IMG/VR virus record: IMGVR_UViG_3300043426_000141
Coordinates: 1 to 38,212 of that record
Origin: a virus
DNA: 38,212 nt
Direction: 5' to 3' (one strand)
In this document: in pieces, positions 21,257 to 27,753 of the stretch
Numbering within the stretch: the first letter of the stretch is position 1
Layout: each line of letters opens with the position of its first letter
Position numbers and translations under genes: made by a program
Notes under the pieces: generated by a model
What the model saw: only the letters and a program-made list of their open reading frames with translations
Told to the model about the DNA's origin: nothing
Databases searched by the model: none

Positions 21257-21423
21257 TGGGCACACTCCAATTGCATAGCCCGGCGCCGGCACTCCAGCTC
21301 TTGCAGCAGGCTGTTCTTCAGGTACTCCGGCCCAACTGCGCCGGCTTGTTCGTAGGCCTCGCGCTCGGCGCGGATTGCTTCCGCCTCCAAGCGCAGCCAC
21401 ATCAGGTAAATGGCGCGGAACAT
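21253..21423 (-). CDS. Small helical hypothetical protein
   Basis: The start is at ATG 21423, formed by TGATG with the previous stop, giving 56 residues. It is one charged helix (RLEAEAIRAEREAYEQ) with a hydrophobic start (MFRAIYLMWL). The stop overlaps the next start by four bases. The N-terminal hydrophobic residues could anchor it near the membrane next to the preceding membrane protein. No family known. Confidence 0.65.
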   Translation of the reverse strand: MFRAIYLMWLRLEAEAIRAEREAYEQAGAVGPEYLKNSLLQELECRRRAMQLECAQ

Positions 21424-21614
21424 CACAGCCACCACCGCGCCGCAAAGTGCGCCGTTGCCATCACCAGCACAAAACCCAGCAGGCCAACCAAGAGCCACGC
21501 GATAGGCCCGAGGCCGGTGTTTCGGGTGCCGCAGCCGATGCGGTCAGGGTCGGCGCTCTCCAGAAACTCCGAACAGGCGCTTGCGGCCTCTATGGGATCG
21601 TCTTGGTTGTGCAT
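21423..21614 (-). CDS. Small single-span membrane protein
   Basis: The start is at ATG 21614 with AGGA five bases upstream, giving 63 residues. An acidic N-terminal half (MHNQDDPIEAASACSEFLES) is followed by a membrane span at about 36-58 (IAWLLVGLLGFVLVMATAHF) and a short basic end. The gene overlaps the next start (TGATG). Small early membrane proteins in phages often block superinfection or alter host membranes; here the function is unknown. Confidence 0.7.
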   Translation of the reverse strand: MHNQDDPIEAASACSEFLESADPDRIGCGTRNTGLGPIAWLLVGLLGFVLVMATAHFAARWWL

Positions 21615-21621
21615 ATGCTTC

Positions 21622-22155
21622 CTAGATCGTGCAGCCCGGGTGGAGTCGGCGCTTGGCCTCGACGTACGCCTGGTGCGCTTGCGCAGCGGTATCGAACCTG
21701 CCGAGGCTCTTGTTCTTTCCGTCAATGCGAATTGACGAAGCCCAGCGGCCGCTTCCCTTGTCGAAGTGAGCGCCAAGCAGTCCCGAAGATCTGTTGGAGA
21801 CGTTGGCCCGCCGTATGTTTTGCGTATTCACGAACATGTTCGTGTCGCGCAGATTGCCAATACGGTTGTTTGCCTTGTTGCCATCAATGTGATCGATGAC
21901 GCCAGCCGGCCATGTGCCATGCGCAAAGAACCATGCCACGCGATGGGCCAGTAAGCCTCTCGTCTTCCCGTCGATGGTCACGGCCAAGTAGACATAGCCA
22001 CGCCGCTTATGAAGGCACCCCGCCGCATCACCGATGCGCTTACTTTGCGAGACCCTCTCGCGCCAGAAGAACTCCCCTGTTCCGTGGTCATAAGAAAAGT
22101 GTTCTACAAGTGCCTTTTCGATGGCGGCAAGGACTTCTGGGCTGTGGCCGCGCAT
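21622..22155 (-). CDS. HNH homing-type endonuclease with AP2 domain
   Basis: The start is at ATG 22155, joined to the previous stop (TGATG), giving 177 residues. The HNH core is clear: 'LLAHRVAWFFAHGTWP' with His71, 'VIDHIDGNKANNRIGNLR' with Asp88-His89 and Asn101, then 'TNMFVNTQNIRR'. Residues 123-172 form an AP2-type DNA-binding domain (GLLGAHFDKGSGRWASSI, then 'GRFDTAAQAHQAYVEAKRRL'). This is the standard free-standing phage HNH/AP2 homing endonuclease. Its insertion between small early genes without disrupting them is usual. Confidence 0.92.
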   Translation of the reverse strand: MRGHSPEVLAAIEKALVEHFSYDHGTGEFFWRERVSQSKRIGDAAGCLHKRRGYVYLAVTIDGKTRGLLAHRVAWFFAHGTWPAGVIDHIDGNKANNRIGNLRDTNMFVNTQNIRRANVSNRSSGLLGAHFDKGSGRWASSIRIDGKNKSLGRFDTAAQAHQAYVEAKRRLHPGCTI

Positions 22156-22493
22156 CACTTGACACCCCCGCAGCGCTGGACCAGCACCTCTTGCGCCGCG
22201 CGCAGGGTCACGACCGGCTGGTGTTCGTCCAGCAGCAGGGCCAGCACCTGGGGCGTGCTCAGGTCGGCCAGGTCTTCGGCGGTGCGCTCGCGGGGCTTCA
22301 GGAACTCGACCGGGGCGCAGCCGAAGCAGGCGCCGCACAGGGCGTCGGTGAAGGTGTCAGCGTCGAACGCGGGTTCGAGCTCTTCTTCGTCGTCCGGGGC
22401 GGCCAGCGTGCTGGATTCCCAGCTGGCCGGGGCGCACAGATCGCCCAGCGCTTGCGCGGCGGCGTTCAGGCTGGTGAAGTAGTCGTCTTGCAT
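22155..22493 (-). CDS. First leftward early gene: acidic hypothetical protein
   Basis: A 112-residue acidic protein with AAGGGG seven bases before its ATG. Centre 'PDDEEELEPAFDADTFTDAL' and 'CGACFGCAPVEFL' hold three cysteines in a CxxCxxC pattern. The C-terminal half is helical (EDLADLSTPQVLALLLDEHQ). It is the first gene transcribed from the leftward promoter at 22521-22550, with a leader of about 20 bases. Acidic proteins in this place are often early host-takeover or anti-restriction proteins, but no homology is claimed. Confidence 0.75.
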   Translation of the reverse strand: MQDDYFTSLNAAAQALGDLCAPASWESSTLAAPDDEEELEPAFDADTFTDALCGACFGCAPVEFLKPRERTAEDLADLSTPQVLALLLDEHQPVVTLRAAQEVLVQRCGGVK

Positions 22494-22520
22494 TGCGTCC
22501 CCTTGGTGTTGATGGGGAGC

Positions 22521-22550
22521 AGATTACCGGATGCGGTTACGTTGAGTCAA
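22521..22550 (-). promoter_or_regulatory. Leftward early promoter
   Basis: On the minus strand TTGACT (22545-22550) and TAATCT (22521-22526) are separated by 18 bases. Operator copy 1 overlaps the -10 and copy 2 overlaps the -35. It would drive all leftward genes to 11910, including the cassette array. Confidence 0.75.
22524..22539 (+). promoter_or_regulatory. Operator copy 1
   Basis: TTACCGGATGCGGTTA is an imperfect 16-bp palindrome matching copies 2 and 3 (consensus TTACCGnATnYGGTWR). It overlaps the -10 of the leftward promoter. Confidence 0.75.
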
Positions 22551-22563
22551 CCACATTCGGTAA
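22548..22563 (-). promoter_or_regulatory. Operator copy 2
   Basis: Read on the minus strand, TTACCGAATGTGGTTG matches the other operators. It lies 24 bp from copy 1 (centre to centre) and overlaps the leftward -35 box. Confidence 0.7.
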
Positions 22564-22602
22564 ATATTTTGCGATGATCCACACAGCCGCCCACCAGGGC
22601 GC

Positions 22603-22630
22603 AAAAAAGCCCGCGCGGGGCGGGCTTGTC
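22603..22630 (-). terminator. Rho-independent terminator on the minus strand
   Basis: On the minus strand, stem GCCCGC / GCGGGC around CCCGC is followed by TTTTTT. It would stop antisense transcription coming from the rightward region before the leftward promoter. The plus-strand tail is poor in T. Confidence 0.6.
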
Positions 22631-22685
22631 AGAGAGGGCGGAATGCCATCGCGCCACCGTAGCGGCGGGGCGCATCCGAATTTGG

Positions 22686-22715
22686 TTGACGCTCAATTAC
22701 CGCATTTGGTAATCT
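22686..22715 (+). promoter_or_regulatory. Rightward early promoter
   Basis: TTGACG (22686-22691), an 18-base spacer and TAATCT (22710-22715) mirror the leftward promoter exactly. Operator 3 lies in the spacer. Transcription would start seven bases after the -10, at about 22722-22723, which is the first base of the regulator's ATG. Confidence 0.75.
22697..22712 (+). promoter_or_regulatory. Operator copy 3
   Basis: TTACCGCATTTGGTAA is the most symmetric of the three copies. It lies between -35 and -10 of the rightward promoter, so binding should repress the regulator's own gene. Confidence 0.75.
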
Positions 22716-22722
22716 CCGGGCC

Positions 22723-22944
22723 ATGGAACCCAACATCCCGAGCGCTGAAGAGCTTCGCGCGGCGCTGCAGCCTTTCACGCTGAAGCGACTCCACCGCCTG
22801 GCCGAGTTGTCAGGGGTGCCCATGCCGACGATCTACAAGATCAAGCGCGGCGAGACGCCGAACCCGGGGATTGAGACGGTGCGGCTGTTCATGCCGCACA
22901 TCCAGGCAGCGCTCACCGACCTCCCCCACCCGCAGGCGGCCTGA
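22723..22944 (+). CDS. Cro-like helix-turn-helix regulator
   Basis: A 73-residue protein with a helix-turn-helix at about 20-45 (LKRLHRLAELSGVPMPTIYK, then IKRGETPNPGIETV), the fold of XRE/Cro-type repressors. No oligomerisation or cleavage domain is present, so it is Cro-like rather than CI-like. It is the first gene rightward of the divergent promoters, as cro is in lambda, and is the obvious ligand for the three operators. There is no Shine-Dalgarno, and the predicted transcript starts at its ATG, so it is probably read from a leaderless message. Confidence 0.8.
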   Translation: MEPNIPSAEELRAALQPFTLKRLHRLAELSGVPMPTIYKIKRGETPNPGIETVRLFMPHIQAALTDLPHPQAA

Positions 22945-23027
22945 GATGCGCGGGATCGAACAGATGACGGATGCGGCTTCCATGGCTCGCATGGTCGTTT
23001 TTTTTGCCCGATAGCGAGAGGAAAGCA

Positions 23028-23207
23028 ATGGAAACCACTGGAAAGCATTGGCAAGTCCCCATGCCATTCCTCGCTGAAGTCCGTGCGCGCCAGGCTGACC
23101 CGGTCCACATCGCGGCCATGGCTGACACGGGCGCAGTGCGCTTCGCCATCCAAAGCAGTGGGCATGACGACTACGAAGTTGCCGAAGCCAAGAGGGCCGC
23201 AGCATGA
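23028..23207 (+). CDS. Small hypothetical protein
   Basis: A 59-residue protein with GAGAGGAAA before its ATG, first of the coupled replication operon. It starts 'METTGKHWQVPMPFLAEVRA' and ends in a charged helix (YEVAEAKRAAA). Position between the Cro-like gene and the initiator gene is where lambda-like phages have cII, but no helix-turn-helix is visible here. The 83 bases before it hold only a 22-codon frame and a run of eight T (22997-23004). Confidence 0.65.
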   Translation: METTGKHWQVPMPFLAEVRARQADPVHIAAMADTGAVRFAIQSSGHDDYEVAEAKRAAA

Positions 23208-23380
23208 GCATCAAGACCCCCAACGAGCCCCCTTCAGACGACCTGGGCGAAATCAAGAAGGCAGAGCCGGACCCGCCGCCGCCTGTTGACTCATACACCC
23301 GGATCAGCGAGAGCGTTTGGAAGAACGACCGCACAGGGGCGTTTGAGACGTTCAACCATCGGCCTGGGAAGGCACGCTGA
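23204..23380 (+). CDS. Small Pro-rich hypothetical protein
   Basis: A 58-residue protein that overlaps the previous gene by ATGA and the next by TGATG, so it is in the coupled operon. Its first half is Pro/Asp/Lys-rich (TPNEPPSDDLGEIKKAEPDP); the second half is 'YTRISESVWKNDRTGAFETF' with a basic end. No domain known. Confidence 0.65.
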   Translation: MSIKTPNEPPSDDLGEIKKAEPDPPPPVDSYTRISESVWKNDRTGAFETFNHRPGKAR

Positions 23381-24195
23381 TGGCTCGAATTCGCACGATC
23401 AAGCCCGAGTTTTTCACCAGCGAAGACATTGTGTCGCTTAGCCCATTGGCTCGACTGCTTTATCAGGCGACATGGTGTGAGGCCGATAAGGAAGGCCGGA
23501 TGGTCTGGAAGCCCAAGACCATGAAGCTTCGGTACTTCCCTGGCGACGCATGTGACATCTATGCACTTTGCCAAGAGTTGATTAGCGCCGGCCTTGTGGT
23601 GCCTTACGGCGACGGCCTGGCCTACATCCCGTCTTTTGGAAAGCATCAACACATCAACCCACGCGAGGCCGCCAGTGCACTCCCTAAACCTGACGCGTCG
23701 GCACGCGTGCGGCACGCGTCGCGACGCGACAGTGACGAAGTAAACACCGTCACTGACGCGCAGGTAGGAAGGGAAGGGAAGGGAAGGGAAGTAATACCTT
23801 CCGATGCTGACGCATCGGGCGACGGGTCTGAAGACCCTCCGCCGCCTCCCCCTCTCCCTCCGCCACCTGCACCGCCTGCCCCAAAGCCTGCACAGCCGGT
23901 CGATGTGCCGTCTGCCAAAGACATCGTTTTCGCCCTCGGTGTCCCGCTGCTGATCGCGGCCAGCGTCAAGGAATCGAACGCCCGCAGCTTCCTGGCGATG
24001 CAGGCCAAGGCGCATGGCGACGAAAAGGTTGCCGAGGCGCTGCAGCGATGTTGCAGCGAACGCCCCGTAGAGCCTGTGTCCTGGCTGCAGACCACGCTCG
24101 GCCCGATCAAGGGCGGCAGGAAGGCCGGCAAACACGCCGGTTTCGACCAACTCGACTACCACGACGGAGTTACCGAAGATGGCTTCCTCACCTGA
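23380..24195 (+). CDS. DnaD-like replication initiator / replisome organiser (lambda O analogue)
   Basis: A 271-residue protein beginning 'MARIRTIKPEFFTSEDIVSL', the signature start of phage replication initiators with a winged-helix N-terminal domain (about 1-95), continuing 'LSPLARLLYQATWCEADKEG'. Residues 100-178 are a low-complexity linker ending in a long Pro run. The C-terminal part (about 178-250) is helical, as expected of a DnaD/DnaB-loader contact region. As with lambda O, iteron-like repeats lie in the linker-coding DNA (23690-23792). The helicase-loader gene follows, overlapping by 17 bases. Confidence 0.8.
   Translation: MARIRTIKPEFFTSEDIVSLSPLARLLYQATWCEADKEGRMVWKPKTMKLRYFPGDACDIYALCQELISAGLVVPYGDGLAYIPSFGKHQHINPREAASALPKPDASARVRHASRRDSDEVNTVTDAQVGREGKGREVIPSDADASGDGSEDPPPPPPLPPPPAPPAPKPAQPVDVPSAKDIVFALGVPLLIAASVKESNARSFLAMQAKAHGDEKVAEALQRCCSERPVEPVSWLQTTLGPIKGGRKAGKHAGFDQLDYHDGVTEDGFLT
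23690..23792 (+). other. Candidate replication origin inside the initiator gene
   Basis: Four ACGCG(T/A) elements begin at 23693, 23703, 23714 and 23724, a spacing of 10-11 bases that puts them on one face of the helix. They are followed by an 8-bp inverted repeat CAGTGACG/CGTCACTG (23730-23755) with an A-rich loop, then a purine tract (23766-23790) with four GGG runs separated by AA. Iterons in the initiator gene are how lambda-type origins are built. No origin test was possible. Confidence 0.55.
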
Positions 24196-24988
24196 GCAAT
24201 CCGGGCCGCAACGGCTCTTCAGCGCCGCGCTTGGCACCCGTCATGCCGAGTGCCCTGAGCATGGGGTTTACGAAAGCAACGGCATCAAGGCCCTGACCCG
24301 GGAAATCTGGTCGCGGTGCCCGACCTGCGAGGCAGAGCGCCGGCATGCCGAAGAGCAAGACCGCCGCAACCGCGCCGCTGCCGAAAGCGCCGCAAGGCTG
24401 CAGCAGGCTATCGGTGAGGCAGGCATTCCCCTGCGCTTTCAGTCGCGCACCTTTGACGCCTTCGTTGCCGACACTGACGCCAAGCGCCACGCCCTGACGG
24501 TGGCGCGGGACTTCGCGGAGAACTTCGCGACCACTCGCCGGAACGGTCATGGCCTTGTCTTTGCTGGCCTGCCCGGCACCGGCAAGAGCCACCTATCGGC
24601 GGCGATCCTGCTGAGCCTTGTGCCGGCCCATGCCGTGCAGTACCTCACCTGCATGTCGCTCATTCGCGCCGTGCGTGACACCTGGCGAAAAGACAGCGAG
24701 CGCAGCGAAAAGCAGGTGATGCGCCTGCTGTGCGACGAGCTGGACCTTCTGGTGATTGACGAGATTGGCGTTCAGTACGGCACGGACGGAGAACAAACCA
24801 TCCTGTTTGAAGTGCTGGACCGCCGCTACTCGGGCATGCGCCCGACCATCCTGCTGACGAATCAGGACAAGGCCGGGTTCAAGACCTTCGTGGGTGACCG
24901 CGTGTTTGACCGGCTGGTGGAAACCTCACGATGGGTCGCCTTTGACTGGCCCAGTCACCGCGCCGCTGCGCGTCAGGCGGCGGCATGA
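24179..24988 (+). CDS. DnaC-like helicase loader ATPase (lambda P role)
   Basis: A 269-residue AAA+ protein. The N-terminus has Cys25, Cys47 and Cys50 with His residues, a small zinc site. Walker A is GLPGTGKSH (about 130-138) and Walker B is LLVIDEIG (190-197). The C-terminal 'RVFDRLVETSRWVAFDWPSH' is typical of DnaC/IstB-type loaders. It would load the host replicative helicase at the phage origin together with the upstream initiator. Its stop overlaps the next ATG. Confidence 0.9.
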   Translation: MASSPEQSGPQRLFSAALGTRHAECPEHGVYESNGIKALTREIWSRCPTCEAERRHAEEQDRRNRAAAESAARLQQAIGEAGIPLRFQSRTFDAFVADTDAKRHALTVARDFAENFATTRRNGHGLVFAGLPGTGKSHLSAAILLSLVPAHAVQYLTCMSLIRAVRDTWRKDSERSEKQVMRLLCDELDLLVIDEIGVQYGTDGEQTILFEVLDRRYSGMRPTILLTNQDKAGFKTFVGDRVFDRLVETSRWVAFDWPSHRAAARQAAA

Positions 24989-25161
24989 GCCACGCCCTGA
25001 TCGCCTGCATGGGCGGCTTCTGCCGCCACCGCGACAACTGCGGCCACTACCACGCAGAAGACCGCCGCGAGCCCGCTGAGAACCTGTGCCGCGATGACGG
25101 CGGTAGCCAGTGGGTGCCGATCAATTTTCAGCGCCGTGAAGAACTGAAGGAGGCCGCATGA
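24985..25161 (+). CDS. Small Cys/His-rich protein
   Basis: A 58-residue protein coupled by ATGA overlaps on both sides. It is rich in Cys and His in its first 35 residues (CMGGFCRHRDNCGHYHAEDR, then LCRDDG), a likely zinc-binding knuckle. The C-terminal half is 'WVPINFQRREELKEAA'. Its location between helicase loader and winged-helix gene suggests a replication accessory role; no family recognised. Confidence 0.7.
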   Translation: MSHALIACMGGFCRHRDNCGHYHAEDRREPAENLCRDDGGSQWVPINFQRREELKEAA

Positions 25162-25571
25162 AAGCAGCATGGGGCAGCGTGACTGACCGCGCACTGTTGG
25201 CGCTGGAGGAATTCGGCCCGATGACACGACAAGAAATCGAAGAGGCCATTGGGCTGGAGCCCCGAGGCTGTGCCGGGATCATCGCGCGCCTGGCGCGAGA
25301 GCTGAAGCCAACGGCGGATGGGAAGAAGAAGCGGCGCGTTCACATTTGCCGCTGGGCCTCCGAAGGATCGAACGGCTACGCCAGTCGCTGGGTGGCTGTC
25401 TACAAGCTCGGGCACGGTGAAAACAAGCCAAAGCCGCCGCCTCGCACCAAGAAGGAAAACAACGCCCGCTATTGGGGAAAGCGCCGGGACAGGCTTCAGA
25501 ACGCCAGCGTCTTCCGCATTGGGTCGCCGTCGAGTTTTCTGATGCGCAAGGATTGCAGGGAGGCAGCATGA
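25158..25571 (+). CDS. Putative winged-helix DNA-binding protein
   Basis: A 137-residue basic protein. Residues 8-60 look like a winged helix (TDRALLALEEFGPMTRQEIE, then EAIGLEPRGCAGIIARLARE), then a beta pair ('RRVHICRWASEG') and a Lys/Arg-rich tail. Proteins of this type occur in phage replication operons. It could be a regulator of late genes or an accessory replication factor; which one cannot be told from sequence alone. ATGA overlaps tie it to both neighbours. Confidence 0.7.
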   Translation: MKAAWGSVTDRALLALEEFGPMTRQEIEEAIGLEPRGCAGIIARLARELKPTADGKKKRRVHICRWASEGSNGYASRWVAVYKLGHGENKPKPPPRTKKENNARYWGKRRDRLQNASVFRIGSPSSFLMRKDCREAA

Positions 25572-26071
25572 GCCGCAACAAGAAGCCCCGCAAGAAGTAC
25601 GACCCGGCCAAGCGCGCCAAGGTCGATGCGTTCGGCGGCATTCGCGCTCTGTTCCACGCCCGCGCCCTGCATTCGACCGACCCGCTAGACGCATCGCAGC
25701 TTGTGGATCTGGGTATCGGCTACCACGGCGCCTTGCAGTCAATCGTCTCTGGCACGGGTTGCTATGACGACGCCAACACGCTCGCGATGGCATCGAACAT
25801 CGCCATGCTCCTTTGCGAAACGGGCGTCGGCTCTGAGCACATCGAGACGGCGAAGGCCGGCCAGGAAGCTGTGGTGCTGCTCATGATGCGCGCCCGCGCG
25901 GTGGGCAAGTTCGTGCCAACGGGTGCAGAACTGCGTGCCCTGCAAGCCCTGCTGGAGCTGCATGACGCCCAGCTTGAAAGCGAGGACTGCACCGAGGGCC
26001 GGATTACCTCGGTCTTGGACGAGTGCAAGCGCCGGATTAAGCAGGGTCACACGTTGCGGGTGGCGGCATGA
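25568..26071 (+). CDS. Conserved hypothetical, replication/late-control region
   Basis: The start is at ATG 25568 (SRNKKPRKKYDPAKRAKVDA), overlapping the previous stop; an upstream in-frame start would overlap by nearly 100 bases. The 167-residue protein has a basic N-terminal tail, then a helical body. It sits in the place where lambdoid phages carry ren/nin genes. The basic tail suggests nucleic-acid binding. I do not assign a function. Confidence 0.75.
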   Translation: MSRNKKPRKKYDPAKRAKVDAFGGIRALFHARALHSTDPLDASQLVDLGIGYHGALQSIVSGTGCYDDANTLAMASNIAMLLCETGVGSEHIETAKAGQEAVVLLMMRARAVGKFVPTGAELRALQALLELHDAQLESEDCTEGRITSVLDECKRRIKQGHTLRVAA

Positions 26072-26295
26072 AGTGCCCCCACTGCAAGCTCGGCACGCTC
26101 GGCAAGGTGCTGGAAACCCGCCCGCAAGACGGCGTGATCCTGCGCCGTCGCTACTGCGGCGCCTGCGGTGGTCGGGCCGTCACCCGAGAGGACTTGTTCC
26201 CGGATGGCGTCATTGCCCACAAGTGGCGCAAGCCCGGCGAGGCACCGAAGCCGATCAAGGGCCAAGGCGATGCGCTGGCGGGGGTGTGGAAGTGA
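26068..26295 (+). CDS. Zinc-ribbon protein, NrdR-like N-terminus
   Basis: A 75-residue protein with two CxxC pairs: CPHC (3-6) and CGAC (30-33), separated by a basic beta hairpin ('RRRYCGACGGRAVTREDLF'), the pattern of the NrdR zinc ribbon, without the ATP-cone that full NrdR (about 150 residues) carries. Short phage zinc ribbons of this form may bind DNA. Coupled by overlaps to both neighbours. Confidence 0.75.
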   Translation: MKCPHCKLGTLGKVLETRPQDGVILRRRYCGACGGRAVTREDLFPDGVIAHKWRKPGEAPKPIKGQGDALAGVWK

Positions 26296-26717
26296 CCGAG
26301 CGCGTCAGCATCACCCTGCACAACGCCCAGGCCGGCCACACCGCATTTCTGCGCGCCTGGGTCTGGTGCAAAGCCATGCTCATGGCCGGCCATCGCCTCA
26401 CGCTGGAGATTCGCAAGGCCACCCGCAGCAGCGAGCAGAACGCGCGCATGTGGGCCATGTTGACCGAAATCTCCCGGCAGGTGCCGTGGCACGGCCAGAA
26501 GCTGACCGCAGAGGACTGGAAAGACATGGCGACCGCAGCACTGAAGCGGCAGCGCGTGGTCCCTGGCATCGACGGCGGCTTTGTGGTGCTGGGCCAGCGC
26601 ACCAGCAAGATGACCGTGGGCGAGATGGCCGAGCTGATGGACTTCCTTGAAGCCTTCGGCGCAGAGCATGGCGTGCGATTCAGCGCGCCAGAGTATCGCG
26701 AGGAGGCAGTTTGCTGA
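26292..26717 (+). CDS. ninB: NinB/Orf recombination protein
   Basis: The start is taken at GTG 26292, overlapping the previous stop (GTGA), giving 141 residues, the usual NinB length (about 140). Conserved stretches are 'RSSEQNARMWAMLTEISRQV', 'WHGQKLTAEDWKDMATAALK', 'VVPGIDGGFVVLGQRTSKM' and 'FGAEHGVRF'. NinB (lambda Orf) is a recombination mediator that helps load recombinases onto single-stranded DNA. The next gene starts inside its end. Confidence 0.92.
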   Translation: MTERVSITLHNAQAGHTAFLRAWVWCKAMLMAGHRLTLEIRKATRSSEQNARMWAMLTEISRQVPWHGQKLTAEDWKDMATAALKRQRVVPGIDGGFVVLGQRTSKMTVGEMAELMDFLEAFGAEHGVRFSAPEYREEAVC

Positions 26718-27355
26718 AGCGCCGCGCACCGCTCCAGACAGCCCCAACGGCCCACGCCTGCGCGCCAGTCTTCCGCCCGCGAAAGTGCAAGGTCTGCGCC
26801 GAAACCTACAAGCCGCGAACCAGCTTTCAGAAGGTCTGCGGCGCGATTACCTGCTGCCACGCATGGGCAGACAGGGCCGGCGCCAAAGCAAAGCAAGCCC
26901 AAGCCAAGGCCGACAAGAAGGCCGCAAAGCTCGCGATGCAGACCGACAAGGCTCGCCGCGATGCCCTCAAAACCCGCTCTGACTGGATCAAGGACGCCCA
27001 GCGTGCTTTCAATCGCTTTATTCGCCTCAGAGACGCCGGACGAGCTTGCATATGTTGTGGAGCACCACTGCACAGCGCTGGGGTTGGGGGAGGTGCAGAC
27101 GCTGGTCACTACCGGTCAATCGGGAGTGCCCCTCACCTGCGTTTTGACGAGCGAAACGTGCACGCTCAGTCTAAGCAGTGCAACCGCTGGGGATCTGGTC
27201 GAGCTGTTGACTACCGCGTTGGCCTTATTGACCGGATCGGACGAGCGGCCGTCGAGGCATTAGAGGCAGACCAAGCGCCCCGGAATTACTCGATTGATGA
27301 CCTTCGGGAAATCGTTCGCACCTACAGGGCAAAGTGCAAGGAAATTGAATGTTGA
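26711..27355 (+). CDS. ninG: NinG/Rap recombination nuclease
   Basis: A 214-residue protein read from TTG 26711, five bases after AGGAGG. The N-terminal zinc motif 'CKVCAETYKP...KVCGAITC' and central 'ACICCGAPLHSAGVGGGADA' with 'GHYRS' and 'NVHAQSKQCN' match lambda NinG (Rap), a structure-specific endonuclease for recombination intermediates, usually about 200 residues. The Lys/Ala-rich helix at 60-90 is typical. It ends overlapping the terminase start. Confidence 0.92.
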   Translation: MLKRRAPLQTAPTAHACAPVFRPRKCKVCAETYKPRTSFQKVCGAITCCHAWADRAGAKAKQAQAKADKKAAKLAMQTDKARRDALKTRSDWIKDAQRAFNRFIRLRDAGRACICCGAPLHSAGVGGGADAGHYRSIGSAPHLRFDERNVHAQSKQCNRWGSGRAVDYRVGLIDRIGRAAVEALEADQAPRNYSIDDLREIVRTYRAKCKEIEC

Positions 27356-27753
27356 CCCCGAAACAAGAGCGATTCATCGCGGAGTACCTGATCGACCTGA
27401 ACGGGAAGCAGGCAGCGATCCGCTGCGGGTATGCGCCATCGCGTGCTGAGCGAACGGCCAGCGAACTTCTGGCCCAGCGGAAGGTATCGGAAGCTGTGGC
27501 TGCCGGCCGCGCCGCCCTGGCTGAGCGCGCAAAGCGCTCCGTCGATGACGTGATGGCCGACATCGCCAAGGTGCGCGCCAACGCCATGCAGACGGCCCCG
27601 GACCCCGATACGGCCTTGCCTGTCATGGTGAGCCACAAAGACGCCCTGCGCGCGCTGGAGCTGGAGGGTAAGCACTTGGGCGCGTTCGAGAAGGACAACG
27701 CGCAGAAGGCCGGCGGCTTCGTTGACCTTCTGATGCGGGTGACGAAGAAGTGA
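27349..27753 (+). CDS. terS: Terminase small subunit
   Basis: A 134-residue protein with 'LTPKQERFIAEYLIDLNGKQ' followed by a helix-turn-helix 'AAIRCGYAPSRAERTASELL', the start of the Terminase_2 family. The small subunit recognises phage DNA and stimulates packaging. 'ALRALELEGKHLGAFEKDN' near the C-terminus is also typical. The start overlaps the ninG stop and the end overlaps the large-subunit GTG. Confidence 0.92.
   Translation: MLTPKQERFIAEYLIDLNGKQAAIRCGYAPSRAERTASELLAQRKVSEAVAAGRAALAERAKRSVDDVMADIAKVRANAMQTAPDPDTALPVMVSHKDALRALELEGKHLGAFEKDNAQKAGGFVDLLMRVTKK

Noticed and set aside
22945-23013. 22-codon frame after the Cro-like gene containing a run of eight T
   Set aside because: It could be a slippery site or a tiny gene, but it has no ribosome site beyond coupling and no hairpin, so there is not enough to call a gene or terminator.
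22810-24237. 475-codon minus-strand frame opposite the regulator and initiator genes
   Set aside because: It spans promoter-proximal, overlapping real genes and has no sensible domain; it is a shadow.
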